Shown: positions 23,755 to 35,300 of the stretch, piece after piece
Layout: every line of letters begins with the position of its first letter
How positions within the stretch are numbered: position 1 is the stretch's first letter
Assembly (NCBI GenBank): GCA_963682175.1
Contig: OY821775.1
Coordinates: forward strand, 8,094,501 to 8,158,500
Origin: Triglochin maritima
Lineage: Eukaryota > Streptophyta > Magnoliopsida > Alismatales > Juncaginaceae
Direction: 5' to 3'
DNA length: 64,000 nucleotides
Program-made: the position numbers and the translations under genes
The notes under the pieces: generated by a model
Database searches by the model: none
What the model was told of the DNA's origin: nothing
What the model saw: only the letters and a program-made list of their open reading frames with translations

Positions 23755-24690
23755 TCAAGTAGTCACGCACATACTGTAGGTCCTCGATGCTTGAGAAGTC
23801 CTAGCCCCGATCCAATCCTCTCGTCTTTTGTGAGTCACGCGCATACTGTAGGTCCTCGATGCCTGAGAAGTCCAAGCCTCCATCCAATCGTCTTGTCTTT
23901 TGTGAGTCACGCACATATTGTAGGTCCTTGATGCCTGAGAAGTCCAAGTCTCGATCCAATCGTCTCGTCTTTTGTGAGTCACGCATACTATAGGTCCTCG
24001 ATGTGTGAGAAGTCCAAGCTTCGATCCAATCGTCTCGTCTTTTGTGAGTCACGCGCATACTATAGGTCCTCAATGCGTGAGAAGTCCAAGCCTCGATCCA
24101 ATCGTCTCGTCTTTTGTGAGTCACACACATACTGTAGGTCCTCGATGCCTGAGAAGTCCAAGCCTCGATCCAATCGTCTCGTCTTTTGTGAGTCACACGC
24201 ATACTGTAGGTCCTCGATGCGTGAGAAGTCCAAGCCTCGATCCAATCGTCTCGTCTTTTGTGAGTCACGCGCATACTATAGGTCCTCGATGCGTGAGAAG
24301 TCCAAGCCTCGATCCAATCGTCTCGTCTTTTGTGAGTCACACGCATACTGTAGGTCCTCGATGCCCGAGAAGTCCAAGCCTCGATCCAATCGTCTCGTTT
24401 TTTGTGAGTCATGTGCATACTATAGGTCCTCGATGCGTGAGAAGTCCAAGCCTCGATCTAATCGTCTCGTCTTTTGTGAGTCACACACATACTGTAGGTC
24501 CTCGATGCCTGAGAAGTCCAAGCCTCGATCCAATCGTCTCGTCTTTTGTGAGTCACGTGCATATTGTAGGTCCTCGATGCCTGAGAAGTCCAAGCATCGA
24601 TCCAATCGTCTCGTCTTTTGTGAGTCACGCGCATACTGTAGGTGTTCGATGCAATCGTCTTGTCTTTTGCCTAGTCACGCGCATACTGTA
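23755..24690. repeat. 72-bp minisatellite, about 13 copies
   Basis: The unit contains GTAGGTCCTCGATG, GAGAAGTCCAAGCCTCGATC and GTCTCGTCTTTTGTGAGTCA. Successive TCCTCGATG starts are spaced 72 bp (23781, 23853, 23925), once 70 bp (23995), then 72 again. Because 72 is a multiple of three and the unit lacks stops in several frames, long spurious open frames appear on both strands. It lies between the divergent Harbinger genes, that is in their shared promoter region. Confidence 0.93.
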
Positions 24691-24754
24691 GGTTACTTCT
24701 CACAACTATAGATGTACTCATCTTGGTTGGTTCTCTCTCATTTATCTACGAACA

Positions 24755-26041
24755 ATGTCTTCACCCGATAAGTCTTCCTGTTCAAAGTCTTCATCATCTT
24801 CAACATCCAATGATGAAGTTTACGACCAAGTGTTGAACTGCTTAACGGAGTATGTCTCCCAAGTGGTGGACCAACGTCCTAAAAGGCGCAGAAGGCGAAC
24901 TTCGAGCCCAGATATAGATAGGGAGCTTGGTTACAACCGTTTGATTGCCGATTATTTTTCTAACGACCCTGTGTATAATGACAACATTTTCAGGAGAAGA
25001 TTTAGGATGCAAAAGTATGTCTTTCTTCGCATTGTGAGTGCCATTGAGGCGTCTGATGCCTTCTTCCAACGTAATCCAGACGCCCCTGGTAGGATGAGCA
25101 TCTTTGGCCTATAGAAATATACCGCGGTGATTCATATGCTAGCATACGGTGTTGCAGCTAATGAGGTGGACGGATACTTGAGGCTAAGCGAATCCACGAC
25201 AAGAAACGCATTTGAAAAATTCTGCGATGGTGTAATTAACAACTTCGGCGGTGGGTACCTCTGAAGACCTAATGCAAATGACCTAGCACGACTACTTCAC
25301 GTTGGTGAGCAGCGTGGGTTCCTAGGCATGATAGAAAGTATCGATTGCATGCACTAGGTGTGGAAAAATTGCTCGATTGCTTGGAGGGGCCAATATCAAG
25401 GGCGTAGTGGCAATGCCACTCTTGTCCTCGAGGCAGTGACGTCGGCTGACTTGTGGATATGACACTCGTTTTTTGGCACACCATGTTCATGCAATGACTT
25501 AAATGTCCTGCAACGATCTCTGATTTTTGACGACGTAATGGAAGGACGAGCTCCACCTGTGAATTTTGAGGTAAACGATTTTCGATATAATATGAGATAT
25601 TATCTTACTGATGATATTTATCCAAAATGGACAGCATTCATTCCGTCCATCGTTTATCCACAAACACCGAATGACTGGTTATTTGCTGAACGACAAGAAG
25701 CAGCACGCAAAGATGTAGAACGTGCATTTGGAGTCTTGCAAGCGCGGTTCGCGATAGTGAAGAAGTCATCTCTTGCATGGAGTAAGACTGTACTTAACAA
25801 TATAATGACAACTTGCATTGTAATGCATAATATGATAGTGGAGGATGAACGTGATTCATTCAGTAATTTTGGAGATTGGAACGAATTTGTTGAGGATCAA
25901 CCTGGAAATTCCGTGAACGACGCGGTTCGGTATTCCACTGACCGTGTATTGGATATTACCAGGTACTTGAGAAGGAGAGATCAAGTGCGTGATCGCACCA
26001 CACATTTGAACCTTCAAGCCGATTTGGTCGACAATATATGA
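24755..26041 (+). pseudogene. PIF/Harbinger DDE transposase (DDE_Tnp_4), four in-frame stops
   Basis: A single reading frame runs from ATG 24755 to TGA 26041 but is interrupted by TAG 25112, TGA 25262, TAG 25355 and TGA 25460. Features: Ser-rich N-terminus and basic patch KRRRRR, the helix-turn-helix region FRRRFRMQKYVFLRI, and the catalytic acids in SIDCMH, NDLNVL and VERAFGVLQARF. The C-terminal TCIVMHNMIVEDE motif is typical of the family. All catalytic positions survive. Compared with family consensus, the stops look like Gln, Arg, Trp and Trp codons changed by single C-to-T or G-to-A transitions. No protein can be made from this copy. Confidence 0.9.
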
Positions 26042-26419
26042 CATCTTGATGTATTTTAAGTTTAGTATTTAATGATGTATTTTTAGTTTTAGTTTTTAAA
26101 TTCCCAGTTAATGTACTATGTAACGTGGTTTCCTAAATTTTAATAATATTTTTGCATTTAATAATTAAATGTTAATTAAAAATGAATGAATTGTTGATAT
26201 TAAATAATTACGATAATGATTATTAATATATTTTGTTGATTGTTGAGAGAGTTTTAGAGAGAAGAATAAAAATAATGACGTGACATCAAATACTGTAGCG
26301 TGACTGGGTGGATTGGGTAATGGTTAAAGATTTTGTAGGGGAGTTGGTTTGTGCTGACGTGGCTGAGAGAGAAACCAGGGTGCCCGGAAATTGCCCGGAC
26401 GCTGTTAATGATGCTCTAA

Positions 26420-27783
26420 CAAACTCCTGCGGGCGCACGTCTGGCGAATCAAAGTGATGTGATTATAACAATTTTATCTCATAAATGATGTAATCAAAGT
26501 GATGTAACATTTTTTTCCGGTTACGAAAATCAAAGTGATGTAATTATAAAAAGAAAAATAATAATTGAATTGACATTTCTCTGCTTCTACATTCAAGATT
26601 AATATGACATGCTCATTCTTCCTCATTCATAATCACCTTTGAGAGCAGTCACGCTATTATAGTATTAATCAGAAGTTTACACAAGACTTGTGGGTCACTT
26701 GAAAACCGAGAACTCCAGCCTTGGGTCGGAAGCCCAGAAAATTATAGATGAATATTGGATGGGTAGTGAAGGTAATTTGAAGTGAAGTTGCAACCTAAAC
26801 CAAGTCCATATATGAAGCTCTCTACTTGAAAATGTAAGAGATTGTCATGGACCTGACTAAGTGATTTCCGTATTGTACTACGGGCCTGTTGTTGCGCCGA
26901 AATTTGTTTTAGTTGTTCAGCGACAGTCATGAATCATGATGTTTTTGTGAAGGTATTTTGTATTTTTATTTGATAGAAGTCTCACCTTGTAACTCATGTG
27001 TCTATATTCAATTTTTATAGTCTTAGCTAATCTGAGCCTAGGGATCTATTAGCTGAGTCAATGGAGTTTAGTTATGCCGTTGTAATTAATCCTATATTAG
27101 GTTAAGTCATGCAATATGGAACTCTTTACAAACCATGCCATAAGCAAGAAACAAAACTCATCTCGTGTAGTGATTGTGGACTTGTACAAAGATATTGAGT
27201 AGACGGTTGATGCATCAGACTCGATCCTCTTTCGTAGCACGCATTCCCACCTGTGTCGCAACTGACTCGGTAAGCTCTATCGAATTGGTATGGTATGTTC
27301 ATACCATAACTCTCCTTTCTAATTAAACACAACCTTATGTTCAATTAAATTTCAAACATGTAATGAGATTAGATTTATCGAATTGGATGTCATGCATAAC
27401 GGAAGTCTACACGGACCCTGCCATGAGTAAAAACAAAGTCCTAACCCTCAAAATGATACATATATCGATCGAATTCCCTTCTGGGTTTTCTTAGCCCAAA
27501 AATTCTACAGTAAGTGAAGGACAGGAAGTGATACATATTGGGATTATCTTCACTAAAAACATCTTGTCTTGTGATTGTTTCCAATTGCTGGCTTGAACTT
27601 GTACTTTTGAACTCCTTGTATCAAGTCACGTTTACATATATCTAACCCTCAACGCTTTATTATAAATGAGAAAATACTATATCACGTTCAAATATATCAT
27701 GTATATTGGTCGAAACATTAAACGGCTGACATTTTTTTCTGAGTCATAGCTATTATATCTATCTAAAAGTCAATGATAATACA
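26420..27783. other. Intergenic DNA, no gene recognised
   Basis: AT-rich with short open frames only; no terminal repeats or domain similarities seen. Confidence 0.5.
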
Positions 27784-28010
27784 CATGATGTAAAGACCCT
27801 AACCTTGATTAGGGTTTAATGTGTGTTTAAGTGGAGTGATGATGGTGTTTGCATGGGAACGAAGGAAAGAGGAGGTGACGTGTTGGGGGAGGCATGGGTG
27901 AACAGTAGGCTGGGTGTAGGGTGCGGCTGAGCTGAGAGGATGGGAGGCTTGGTTGAGGTGATGGTTGGTTGGTTTTAAGAGGAAACCAATGTTTCCTTCT
28001 CCTCTTCATT

Positions 28011-28037
28011 TTCTTCTTCTTCTTCTTCTTCTTCTTC
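28011..28037. repeat. TTC microsatellite
   Basis: A run of TTC triplets in the 5' part of the solo LTR. It produces an artefactual poly-Glu/Lys or poly-Leu frame. Confidence 0.9.
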
Positions 28038-28348
28038 AAACCTTCTCCTCTCCACCCATTTCTTCCTCTTCCTTGGTGGCTCGTGAGTTGGTGGTGAAGG
28101 TGCGCGTGAGGCAAAGACGCGAAAGGGGAGAAAGAGCAAGGAGGTGTGTGCTGTGGACCGGAGTTGTTGCGGAGCTCCGACGTTCTTCGTCGTTCGTCGC
28201 AAGAAGGTATGCCAAGTTCTTGCATTAGAGGCTTTAGTGATCACCCACGTTGGGGTGATGTTGTGGTTGGTCGCGGGAGGTCGGAGACCTCGCCGGCGAC
28301 GAGGTTCAGCGTCAAAACCTTGGCTGGCGCGAGGTTGAAGACGATTGT

Positions 28349-28770
28349 CGGTCGACCGGGTCCCTCAGACGGTCGACCGAACGTAGTGTATTTCGTCTGT
28401 CTGTGGTGTTTCGGTCGACCGGGTCCTTGTGTTCGGTCGACCGGGACTTAAGTGTACCAGACCTTTAGTGTGGTTTGCGGTCGACCGTTATATGACGTAG
28501 AAATAATAGGTTGACCCTGTTAGTTTTTGGTCGACCGAGCCCCTGAGTCGGTCGACCGATAGTTGTGAAATTAATGTTGACCAGACTCCAGATTTTGACC
28601 TCGTTCGGTCGACCGGTTTTAGACCTTCGGTAGACCGTTAGGACTTATGTTTTGCGCAAATAGTTCGACCGTTGCAGACGTTTCGGTTGATCGATTCCCT
28701 TGTAGAAGCGGTCGACCGGATGTCACTTTCGGTCGACCGATTCCCTTGAGGAAACGGTCGACCGTTTTGC
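28349..28770. promoter_or_regulatory. CGGTCGACCG palindrome array in solo LTR
   Basis: About eleven exact or near-exact copies of the 10-bp palindrome, often in pairs separated by roughly 14-20 bp of GTCCTTGTGTT, CCCCTGAGT or TTCCCTTGAGGAAA type. The same array occurs in the two related LTRs. Function unknown; an LTR regulatory site array is the simplest guess. Confidence 0.6.
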
Positions 28771-28925
28771 ACAGGACAGAATTCCTGGTTCCGCTTAGGA
28801 TGCCAACTCTGTCCACGGAAACTTGTGTCCTCGCCTTGTGCGTGAGCCGGGAGGTGACGTTGGGCGCGTTACGCGTGCCTGCCCAGGGACCGACGTGTGG
28901 AAGAGTGTGGGTGTCCGGAACGCGT

Positions 28926-30468
28926 TGTGGGGATCGTATGGGGCCCCTCTATTGATCGTAATTAACTAAAGTGCGGAATTAAAACTTAATTACGATACTA
29001 ACAACTAATCATGCAAGGGTTAGATGAGAGTTAGAGAACTTGCAAACCACGTTGTAGTCGACGCCCGATGTAACGAGGTTCGGCACCCTCTCCGGGTCCT
29101 AGTCCTCACTCACAAGCCCCGCTCGTCCCTCGAGCCTCGCTTGTGGTTTCCACTATCCGATCTCCGTTACTGGGCCGAGATCAACGCCTTTGCAAACAAC
29201 GAGCCTCGCGAACACCCTCGCCTCGCCCGTGTCTCCTCTCACAACCCGAGAGGGAGCTTCCCCGAAGCTATTACAACTCTTGTGATTTGGATGAAGGAAT
29301 GAATCACACTTCTTGCTAACGACACTCTAACTTTGAGCACACTTGGATTATGATATGGATCTAGGAATACAAGTGGTGAAGTTTTGGCTTGAGTGTGTAA
29401 GATTTGAGCTTTGAAGGTTTGGGAAAGATAGCACAAGGATACTTGATGTTTGGAGAGTGTAGTGCTTGTTGTTGTGCTTCTAATGAGGTCCTTATAGAGG
29501 CTTCAAAGCTCTTAGAGCCGTTGGGGAGTAGGTGAGAAAGTTGACCCATGAAAAGTGATGAAGTGACAAAAGTTCGGGCAGAATTTGCACGCTCCTCAGT
29601 AGACCGTTAGTCGAACGGATTACCGAAGATTGTCATTTCGGTTTACCGAATCCTATTCGGTTAACCGCTCACTCAACTCCAGTAGCTCTGTAACTAGCAA
29701 CACTAATACAATTCGGTTTACCGAAACCTATTCGGTTAACTGTTCCAAACTGGACAGTAAGATTGGTAGGGTTCTGTAAATGCTAGGTTCGGTTGACCGT
29801 CTATACTTCGGTATACCGAAGTTAGCGCGGGTTTTGCACTGACAATGCGTGGGAAATTGTTTTACCAATAACGGTCAAGTTAAATAGCCGTTGGGCTCCT
29901 AAAGCAATATGATTCGGTTGACCGAATGAAGTTTGGTGTTCCGAATATGGATAAGTCAATTGGGCTTTAGGTCAAGATTTAAATACGACCGTTGGAGCAA
30001 AGTCCAAAACCGGTTCAGGCTAATTCGATCTACCGAAGGTGGTTCGGTATACCGAGGTGGTTATTCCAGGGAACACCTAAAGGATTCTACACGGTTGATC
30101 GCAAGGTGTTCGGTGGACCGAACTCTACATGTTTCGGTTTACCGAGAGGGGTTCGGTTAACCGTGGGGATACGGGACAGAATCCTAATGTGCTCAAGTTT
30201 ACATTAATCCTTAGGACTCAAATTATACTAAATTACATATTGGTCCAAAGCTTGATTACATGTCTTGAGTCTTTATCTTCTTGTCCAAAGCTCCTTAGCT
30301 TGATTCTTCATCAACCTATTAAGAATATCGCAAATACACGAATATATATGCAATGCATGTATTCATGTTTGCTTACTTTGATTGTCTAGGTTGATTGATT
30401 AAATATAGATTAAGATTAGATTACTTAATCATCAAAACTAAATAAAGATTAAGGCTAAAAAGTCAACA
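28926..30468. mobile_element. Nested solo LTR, 1543 bp
   Basis: TGTGGGGATCG to AAGTCAACA, flanked by CGCGT (28921-28925 and 30469-30473). The uninterrupted relatives (50003 and 63424 regions) read GGGACGCGTCACCTCC across the site, which confirms the insertion and its 5-bp duplication. TG..CA ends and a 5-bp duplication mark an LTR. No internal coding region remains, so it is a solo LTR. It carries its own palindrome array (see 29590-30165). Confidence 0.85.
29590..30165. repeat. CGGTTAACCG / CGGTNNACCG motif array in nested LTR
   Basis: Repeated TTCGGTTTACCGAA, TTCGGTTAACCG, TTCGGTATACCGAA and TTCGGTTGACCG motifs. All fit CGGTNNACCG, the same frame as the CGGTCGACCG arrays of the host LTR but with mostly A/T centres. 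Confidence 0.65.
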
Positions 30469-30724
30469 CGCGTCACCTCCATGTATGGATCGTGACTATT
30501 TCTGGTGGATTGATTTGACTCGCGTTAGAATAGCAGCCTGAGGGATTGCGGATCCCATTGTTTCAGGGCTACAGAGGCCGCTGCCCTGCTTTTATAGTAG
30601 CGGAGTTGGTGTCTGCACGTGGAGCTCGTTGACCCTGCGGGCTTCGGTTCGGATCTGTCGATTGTCTGGCCCTTTGTGTGGCGGATATGTTCGACTGACC
30701 TTGATGGCAGTGATTGCACGTGTC

Positions 30725-31250
30725 GTGCGGCCTGTGTGGCGGCGGTAGGGCCCCTGTGCGGCCTGTGTGGCGACAGGGAGGATCGCGCGTGGCCTGTGTG
30801 GTTGCGGCGATGAACTGCCGATGATGTGTTTCGGCAGGTAGCTCGACTGGGCACCTATCGAGCGAGGTACCGTGCGGCCTGTGTGGTGCCGGTGATGGAC
30901 TGACCTGAGCGACGGCTCCGTTGGTGTGGTGGTGGACCACGATGTTTTCAGATCTGATTCTACCTGCGCGGAAGTGTGAACGCCTCCTCGCCGATTCCTT
31001 GGCTTGTGTAGTCGCGTGTGGGGATGTGTTGCGTACTGTCTGTTAGACCGTATGTGCCTACGATAGGTCTCTACGGGGACCCGATGTTGGACCGTGCGGC
31101 CTGTGTGGCGGTGGTGATGTTTGACCGTGTGGCCTGTGTGGTACCGGTGGTTGTTGGACCGTGTGGCCTGTGTGGCGACGACGATGTTGCGGACCGTGGG
31201 GCATGTGTGGCAGCGGTGGCGATTGTAGACCGCGGGGCCTGTGTGGCAGC
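30725..31250. repeat. Degenerate GC-rich minisatellite in solo LTR
   Basis: Repeated GGCCTGTGTGGCGGTGG-like units, most regular at 31090-31250 (about every 33-40 bp, e.g. ACCGTGTGGCCTGTGTGG). They are absent from the same place in the related LTRs, which have a GCCGGCGATG-type repeat instead. Confidence 0.65.
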
Positions 31251-31683
31251 GTGAACGATTGCAAGACGGATGTCCGGTTTTGCCCTGTGGGAATGTTTAC
31301 TGCTTTGTATTCCATGCCATGCTATACTAGTATGTTAGGGCATATAGGTGAGCTTGTCATACGGGGTTTCCTTATGGAAACTCAGGCATTGTTGTTGCAT
31401 CTTTTTCAGGACCGCGTTAGGTTCCGGCGGGTGGTGACCGAGGGAGATTGCACTTTGGGACTGAATCATGTCGTCTACCTACTTTAGATTGTTGTGATTA
31501 CGTGTTTTATGTATTACGTACTATGATGTAATCACTCTTTTGACAAACTCTTATGTATTATGGTGCACCAGTTGTAATTGAGTATTTCTTTCAGTAATGT
31601 CCCCACTCTTGATGGTTTTATCCTCGTGTTTCACTTGATTTTAAAAGTTTAAATTTTCCGCTGTTCGGGGATGTTACACATGA

Positions 31684-32387
31684 CTATTAGACAAATAGGT
31701 GGGTTGCAAATATTTTCTCGACATAATTCAATCGACAAATATACTCTTCTGGATCCTTACTCCTAATGCCAATTGACTTATGTTTTTAATAATGTCACGC
31801 CATATGTTACTCCGAATGCTAATTGACATGTTTTACCATCATCTTTGACTTTAGGATTGATATATGTCGGTACATTTAACATTATTAGTCATGACAAAAT
31901 TGACAGCGAATAACCTTAACATATTTCCAAAGATCCAACTAATACATGAATCCAACATCGTTTACTTCTTCAATCGCTTCCAATCTCTTCCTTAACCTCA
32001 CCAGACAACCATTGTGGTTATCTTCATTTCCAGCAAGCTATAGTCAGCTTTGTCATCACATCATACAAGAAACATTGAAACAAACAAATATACACACACA
32101 GACTCGAAGGTGCAGACAACTTCATATCCTGCTAAATCTAGGGTTTCTGACAGGCCATCTCCCCATTCTTCTTTAGGTTTTGTCTTGCCTTTTTTCCAAC
32201 AAAGTCGTTAAGTGCAACGGCCCATGGCCATCCTTCTTGCTACCACAAACTAATATTTCAATTATCCATTGTTTTGAAAGAAAAAAGAAGCAAATTAGCC
32301 GTAGTGATGTCTTGAATTAGGATATCTTATGTGGAGAAAGAATTAAAATTTCGATTTTATGTCTGCCACACAGACTACCCTCTTAAT
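31684..32387. other. Intergenic DNA up to copy A2
   Basis: AT-rich, no gene or transposon end recognised. Nothing in the sequence marks a break at 32387/32388, so the repeat may extend left of window position 1 into the equivalent of this DNA. Confidence 0.5.
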
Positions 32388-35300
32388 CTTATTTCTGTGA
32401 TAGAGCCACTCTGTCCTCTTATTGCATGCATTGAATTTTGCTAATTTTCGATGTATATACAACAGAATAGTATTCGTATGAACTAAATTAACCTGAATGA
32501 CGTCTACTTCAATTATCTTAGTCAACACGCTAATCCATAATAGAGCCAAATTGAAAGAAATATTCAGTTGACGGTCTTCGCCTGAATGTAATTTCCATTC
32601 AAGGACCAACGTAATTATCTTTTAATTATTGAGGGCTAAAAGGTAAGCATGCACGCTGGCTCTTTAATATTATTGTTCTCTCATCATAGCCATTTCCCCT
32701 TATCTGTTCAAGATTACGCAATACTCATTGTGACCCTTCTGGCTCTTCTTCAATGTAAACAAATTATTGCTAGTTGACATTTGGTCTTTTTATATAAACT
32801 ATATTGTGGGCTTGACCAATGATTGGATTATTCAAGCTCATATAAGTGCATTATTGTTGGGACGAGGCTACCTTCTACCTAACTATATATATATTGGAGA
32901 TAATAGCAACTAAGTTAACCTCCATATCAAACCTTGCATCAGCCTAATCCATGTATTATTTCCATTTGTTACTAGCCAGTTGCGTAAGTTAGAGTATACT
33001 AAGCTAAATCACCGTGACTAAGTTGTTGGGATTAAATGGTACTACACTCTTCCTATTGAATATCCATCTATCATCTGAACAATAATTTCATAGTTAATTA
33101 ACGTATTGTACGGTCTTTAGTTTGATTTTTCAAACTAAATTGTTGTGTAGAACACAACTTCGAGTCACCCTTTTATCTGTATGGTCACTTTCCTTCGTAA
33201 AAGAACTACGTGACATGGTATAAATCTATTCACCCTTACAACAATATATCTTCATTAAAGGGTGCTCTTTTCCGAAAAAAGATGGAATTTTTCTTCTTAC
33301 GTAGCTAAACATTATTGATGTGTGTGCATTGAGTTGTTAAACCCTAGCTTTTATAAATACGGTAAGCTGGTAATCATACTTACAAATGGACAAAAATCAA
33401 TAGTGTCTCATCAGGTTAAACGCAAGAGTTTGATCAGGGACGGTCAAGATTAACAAACTATTACTCCAAGCAAAAAAAAGTCTATATATATCCGTTCCAA
33501 GAAGTTCTATTCTACATTTTTCATTAAAGAAATTGAGAAGCTATTAGTGCGAGTATATTAAATTAACCTATCAAACTCAACTTGCTTAAATTGTTGCAAG
33601 GATGCTCCAATTTCATCGTGCAAACGATCGACGATCAATTATTCAGATTTGCTAATGTCATCGAATTAGTTTTTGGTGTGATTCATCAACTTGGTGTCCC
33701 AATTGAAAGCCATCGGCTTCATTTTTTTGTACCAGTTTTTCTCTATTTGTCTTGGTTAGAGTGGTGGATCTGAAGCATAGCTAGAACCTTATTAGGCATG
33801 TCAACTAATAAATCCAAGATGTCTAACTGTGCTTCTCCAATTATACTTTGTCTTCAAATGTAGGTCAAGGCATCTAAATCCACTTCTTTTGTTGTTTTGA
33901 GTTAGTAGAACAAAACAAATCAAAAGAAATTATTCTCCACCTTAGCACTAAACAAGTGATTAGGGATCGCGTGGTAAAGCTTTCTTCACGAATTATAGGT
34001 TCATGGATGCAATAAACTCTTGTTTATACTAACCAACAACACTTAAGGATCGAGAACATGTTCACTTGTCTTTTATTCTTTGAAAATCCTCCATGATTTG
34101 GGATTCTTAGTTTCATGGATGCTTCCTTGCATGGGAGGAGCTTTGTCCTTGTCAGTGACGAGTCTTTTGGAATTAAAATGGAAACAAACAATATATTTCA
34201 TTATCAAGAATATTTATTCCTTTGTTTGTCTAACCAGGTGTTAAGAAGGGCACAAACTCGCCGACCTTATTATTTTCCACAGAGAAATATTTTTCAAAGG
34301 GTCAAAGTTAAGGAAATATACACGCCACGAGCAAAGCAAAACATATTAACCACACGATCAACATAATTAAAACGAAAGAAATAGTGCAAGACGCAATCAA
34401 TCTAAAATATCGCCACACCATAAACTAAGCTATAACATCAAGTTAGACATAGAAACCCAACGTCAAGTCGGAATAAGAGAACACTTTAGATGACTTAAAG
34501 TCTTAAACGGCTGTTAAATTTCGTAAAATGCTAAAACAAGTCATAATAAGAAAAGTTAAACATACATCGTGGTCTTTCATAAGGAAATAGGAAGTCACAT
34601 TATCTAACCAGTAAGATTACACATAAACGTCAAAATTATCTAGTCATTCACACATTACGCATCTCTCACATCAAGAATCAATTATTCATGGTGCAAAAAT
34701 TCAAACCAACGTGCAATTACCTTATCTACTACTTGTAGCCCTACATATATCAGCAATAATTCACTTAAAATATCAATTCATATGTTATGCGCCAACAATA
34801 ATTCACTTAGGCTATCATTTCTTATTGTATACTTCACAAAACGGATGTGAAAGCGTTGACATATGATACTCCCACGTGTCACTAGTCAATTTATGAAACC
34901 CTAATCTAGTCCAACACCAACACCAATTAGACCAATGATATCGTCTAATTTATGGACATCACGTACATCATCACCCTTGTCATCTTCATTATCGATTTTC
35001 CACTCTCAAACTAAACTAAGTTAATGTTGCTTTTTTTAGCGCTAACAATGGCACCTATGATGGAAGTTGGAGAGTTGAGAATGGTATAGAAGGGTCGGAG
35101 GGTGGACTGATTAGCCTATATTGAGAGTGAGATGTGGACCCAATGGTGCTCGAGGTGAGCCCATCTCTTAGTCATATGACCTTAAATAACTAGCTTAACC
35201 ACCACCTCCACCGCCCTAATTCATTCTTTTTCTCATCTACAAACTAATATAATATTTTCTTTTTCCATATTTTCTTCCATCGATCCCCTTGGAGTAAAAC

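Larger units (their letters stand above)
22041..26416. mobile_element. PIF/Harbinger DNA transposon, full-length but decayed
   Basis: Termini GAGCACCCTTAACGGTGTTC and, on the other strand, GAGCATCATTAACAGCGTCC, with target duplication TAA at 22038-22040 and 26417-26419. It carries the two genes usual for this superfamily, divergently arranged: a Myb/SANT-like ORF1 on the minus strand and a DDE transposase on the plus strand. A 72-bp minisatellite lies between them. Both genes are broken, so it is non-autonomous now. Length 4376 bp. Confidence 0.92.
27789..31678. mobile_element. Solo LTR (Ty3/gypsy-like, about 2.34 kb) with nested solo LTR
   Basis: Begins TGTAAAGACCCTAACC and ends GGGGATGTTACA, with target duplication CATGA at 27784-27788 and 31679-31683. 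Subtracting the nested element leaves about 2342 bp. The ends and the order of motifs match the elements at 48823 and 62253: coding-like GC-rich block, CGGTCGACCG array, CCAGGACAGAATTC-type block, ACGCGTCACCTCC, and a GC-rich tail. TGTNAGAACCC..GATGTTACA ends are typical of plant Tekay-like chromovirus LTRs; that assignment is inference because no internal genes remain. Confidence 0.82.

Noticed and set aside
23974..24711. Long repetitive open frames (205-245 codons) on both strands
   Set aside because: They are by-products of a 72-bp tandem repeat whose length is a multiple of three; no start context, domain or single preferred frame.
27827..28244. Frames with poly-Lys/poly-Glu or poly-Leu runs
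   Set aside because: They come from the TTC microsatellite inside a solo LTR; no family resemblance.
28349..28770. Array of short palindromes with spacers, superficially CRISPR-like
   Set aside because: Repeats are only 10 bp, spacing is irregular, the DNA is a plant LTR, and related LTRs share the spacers.
32387..32388. A second rearrangement breakpoint at the left edge of copy A2
   Set aside because: The apparent edge is just where the window's own first base matches; nothing in the sequence marks a join there.
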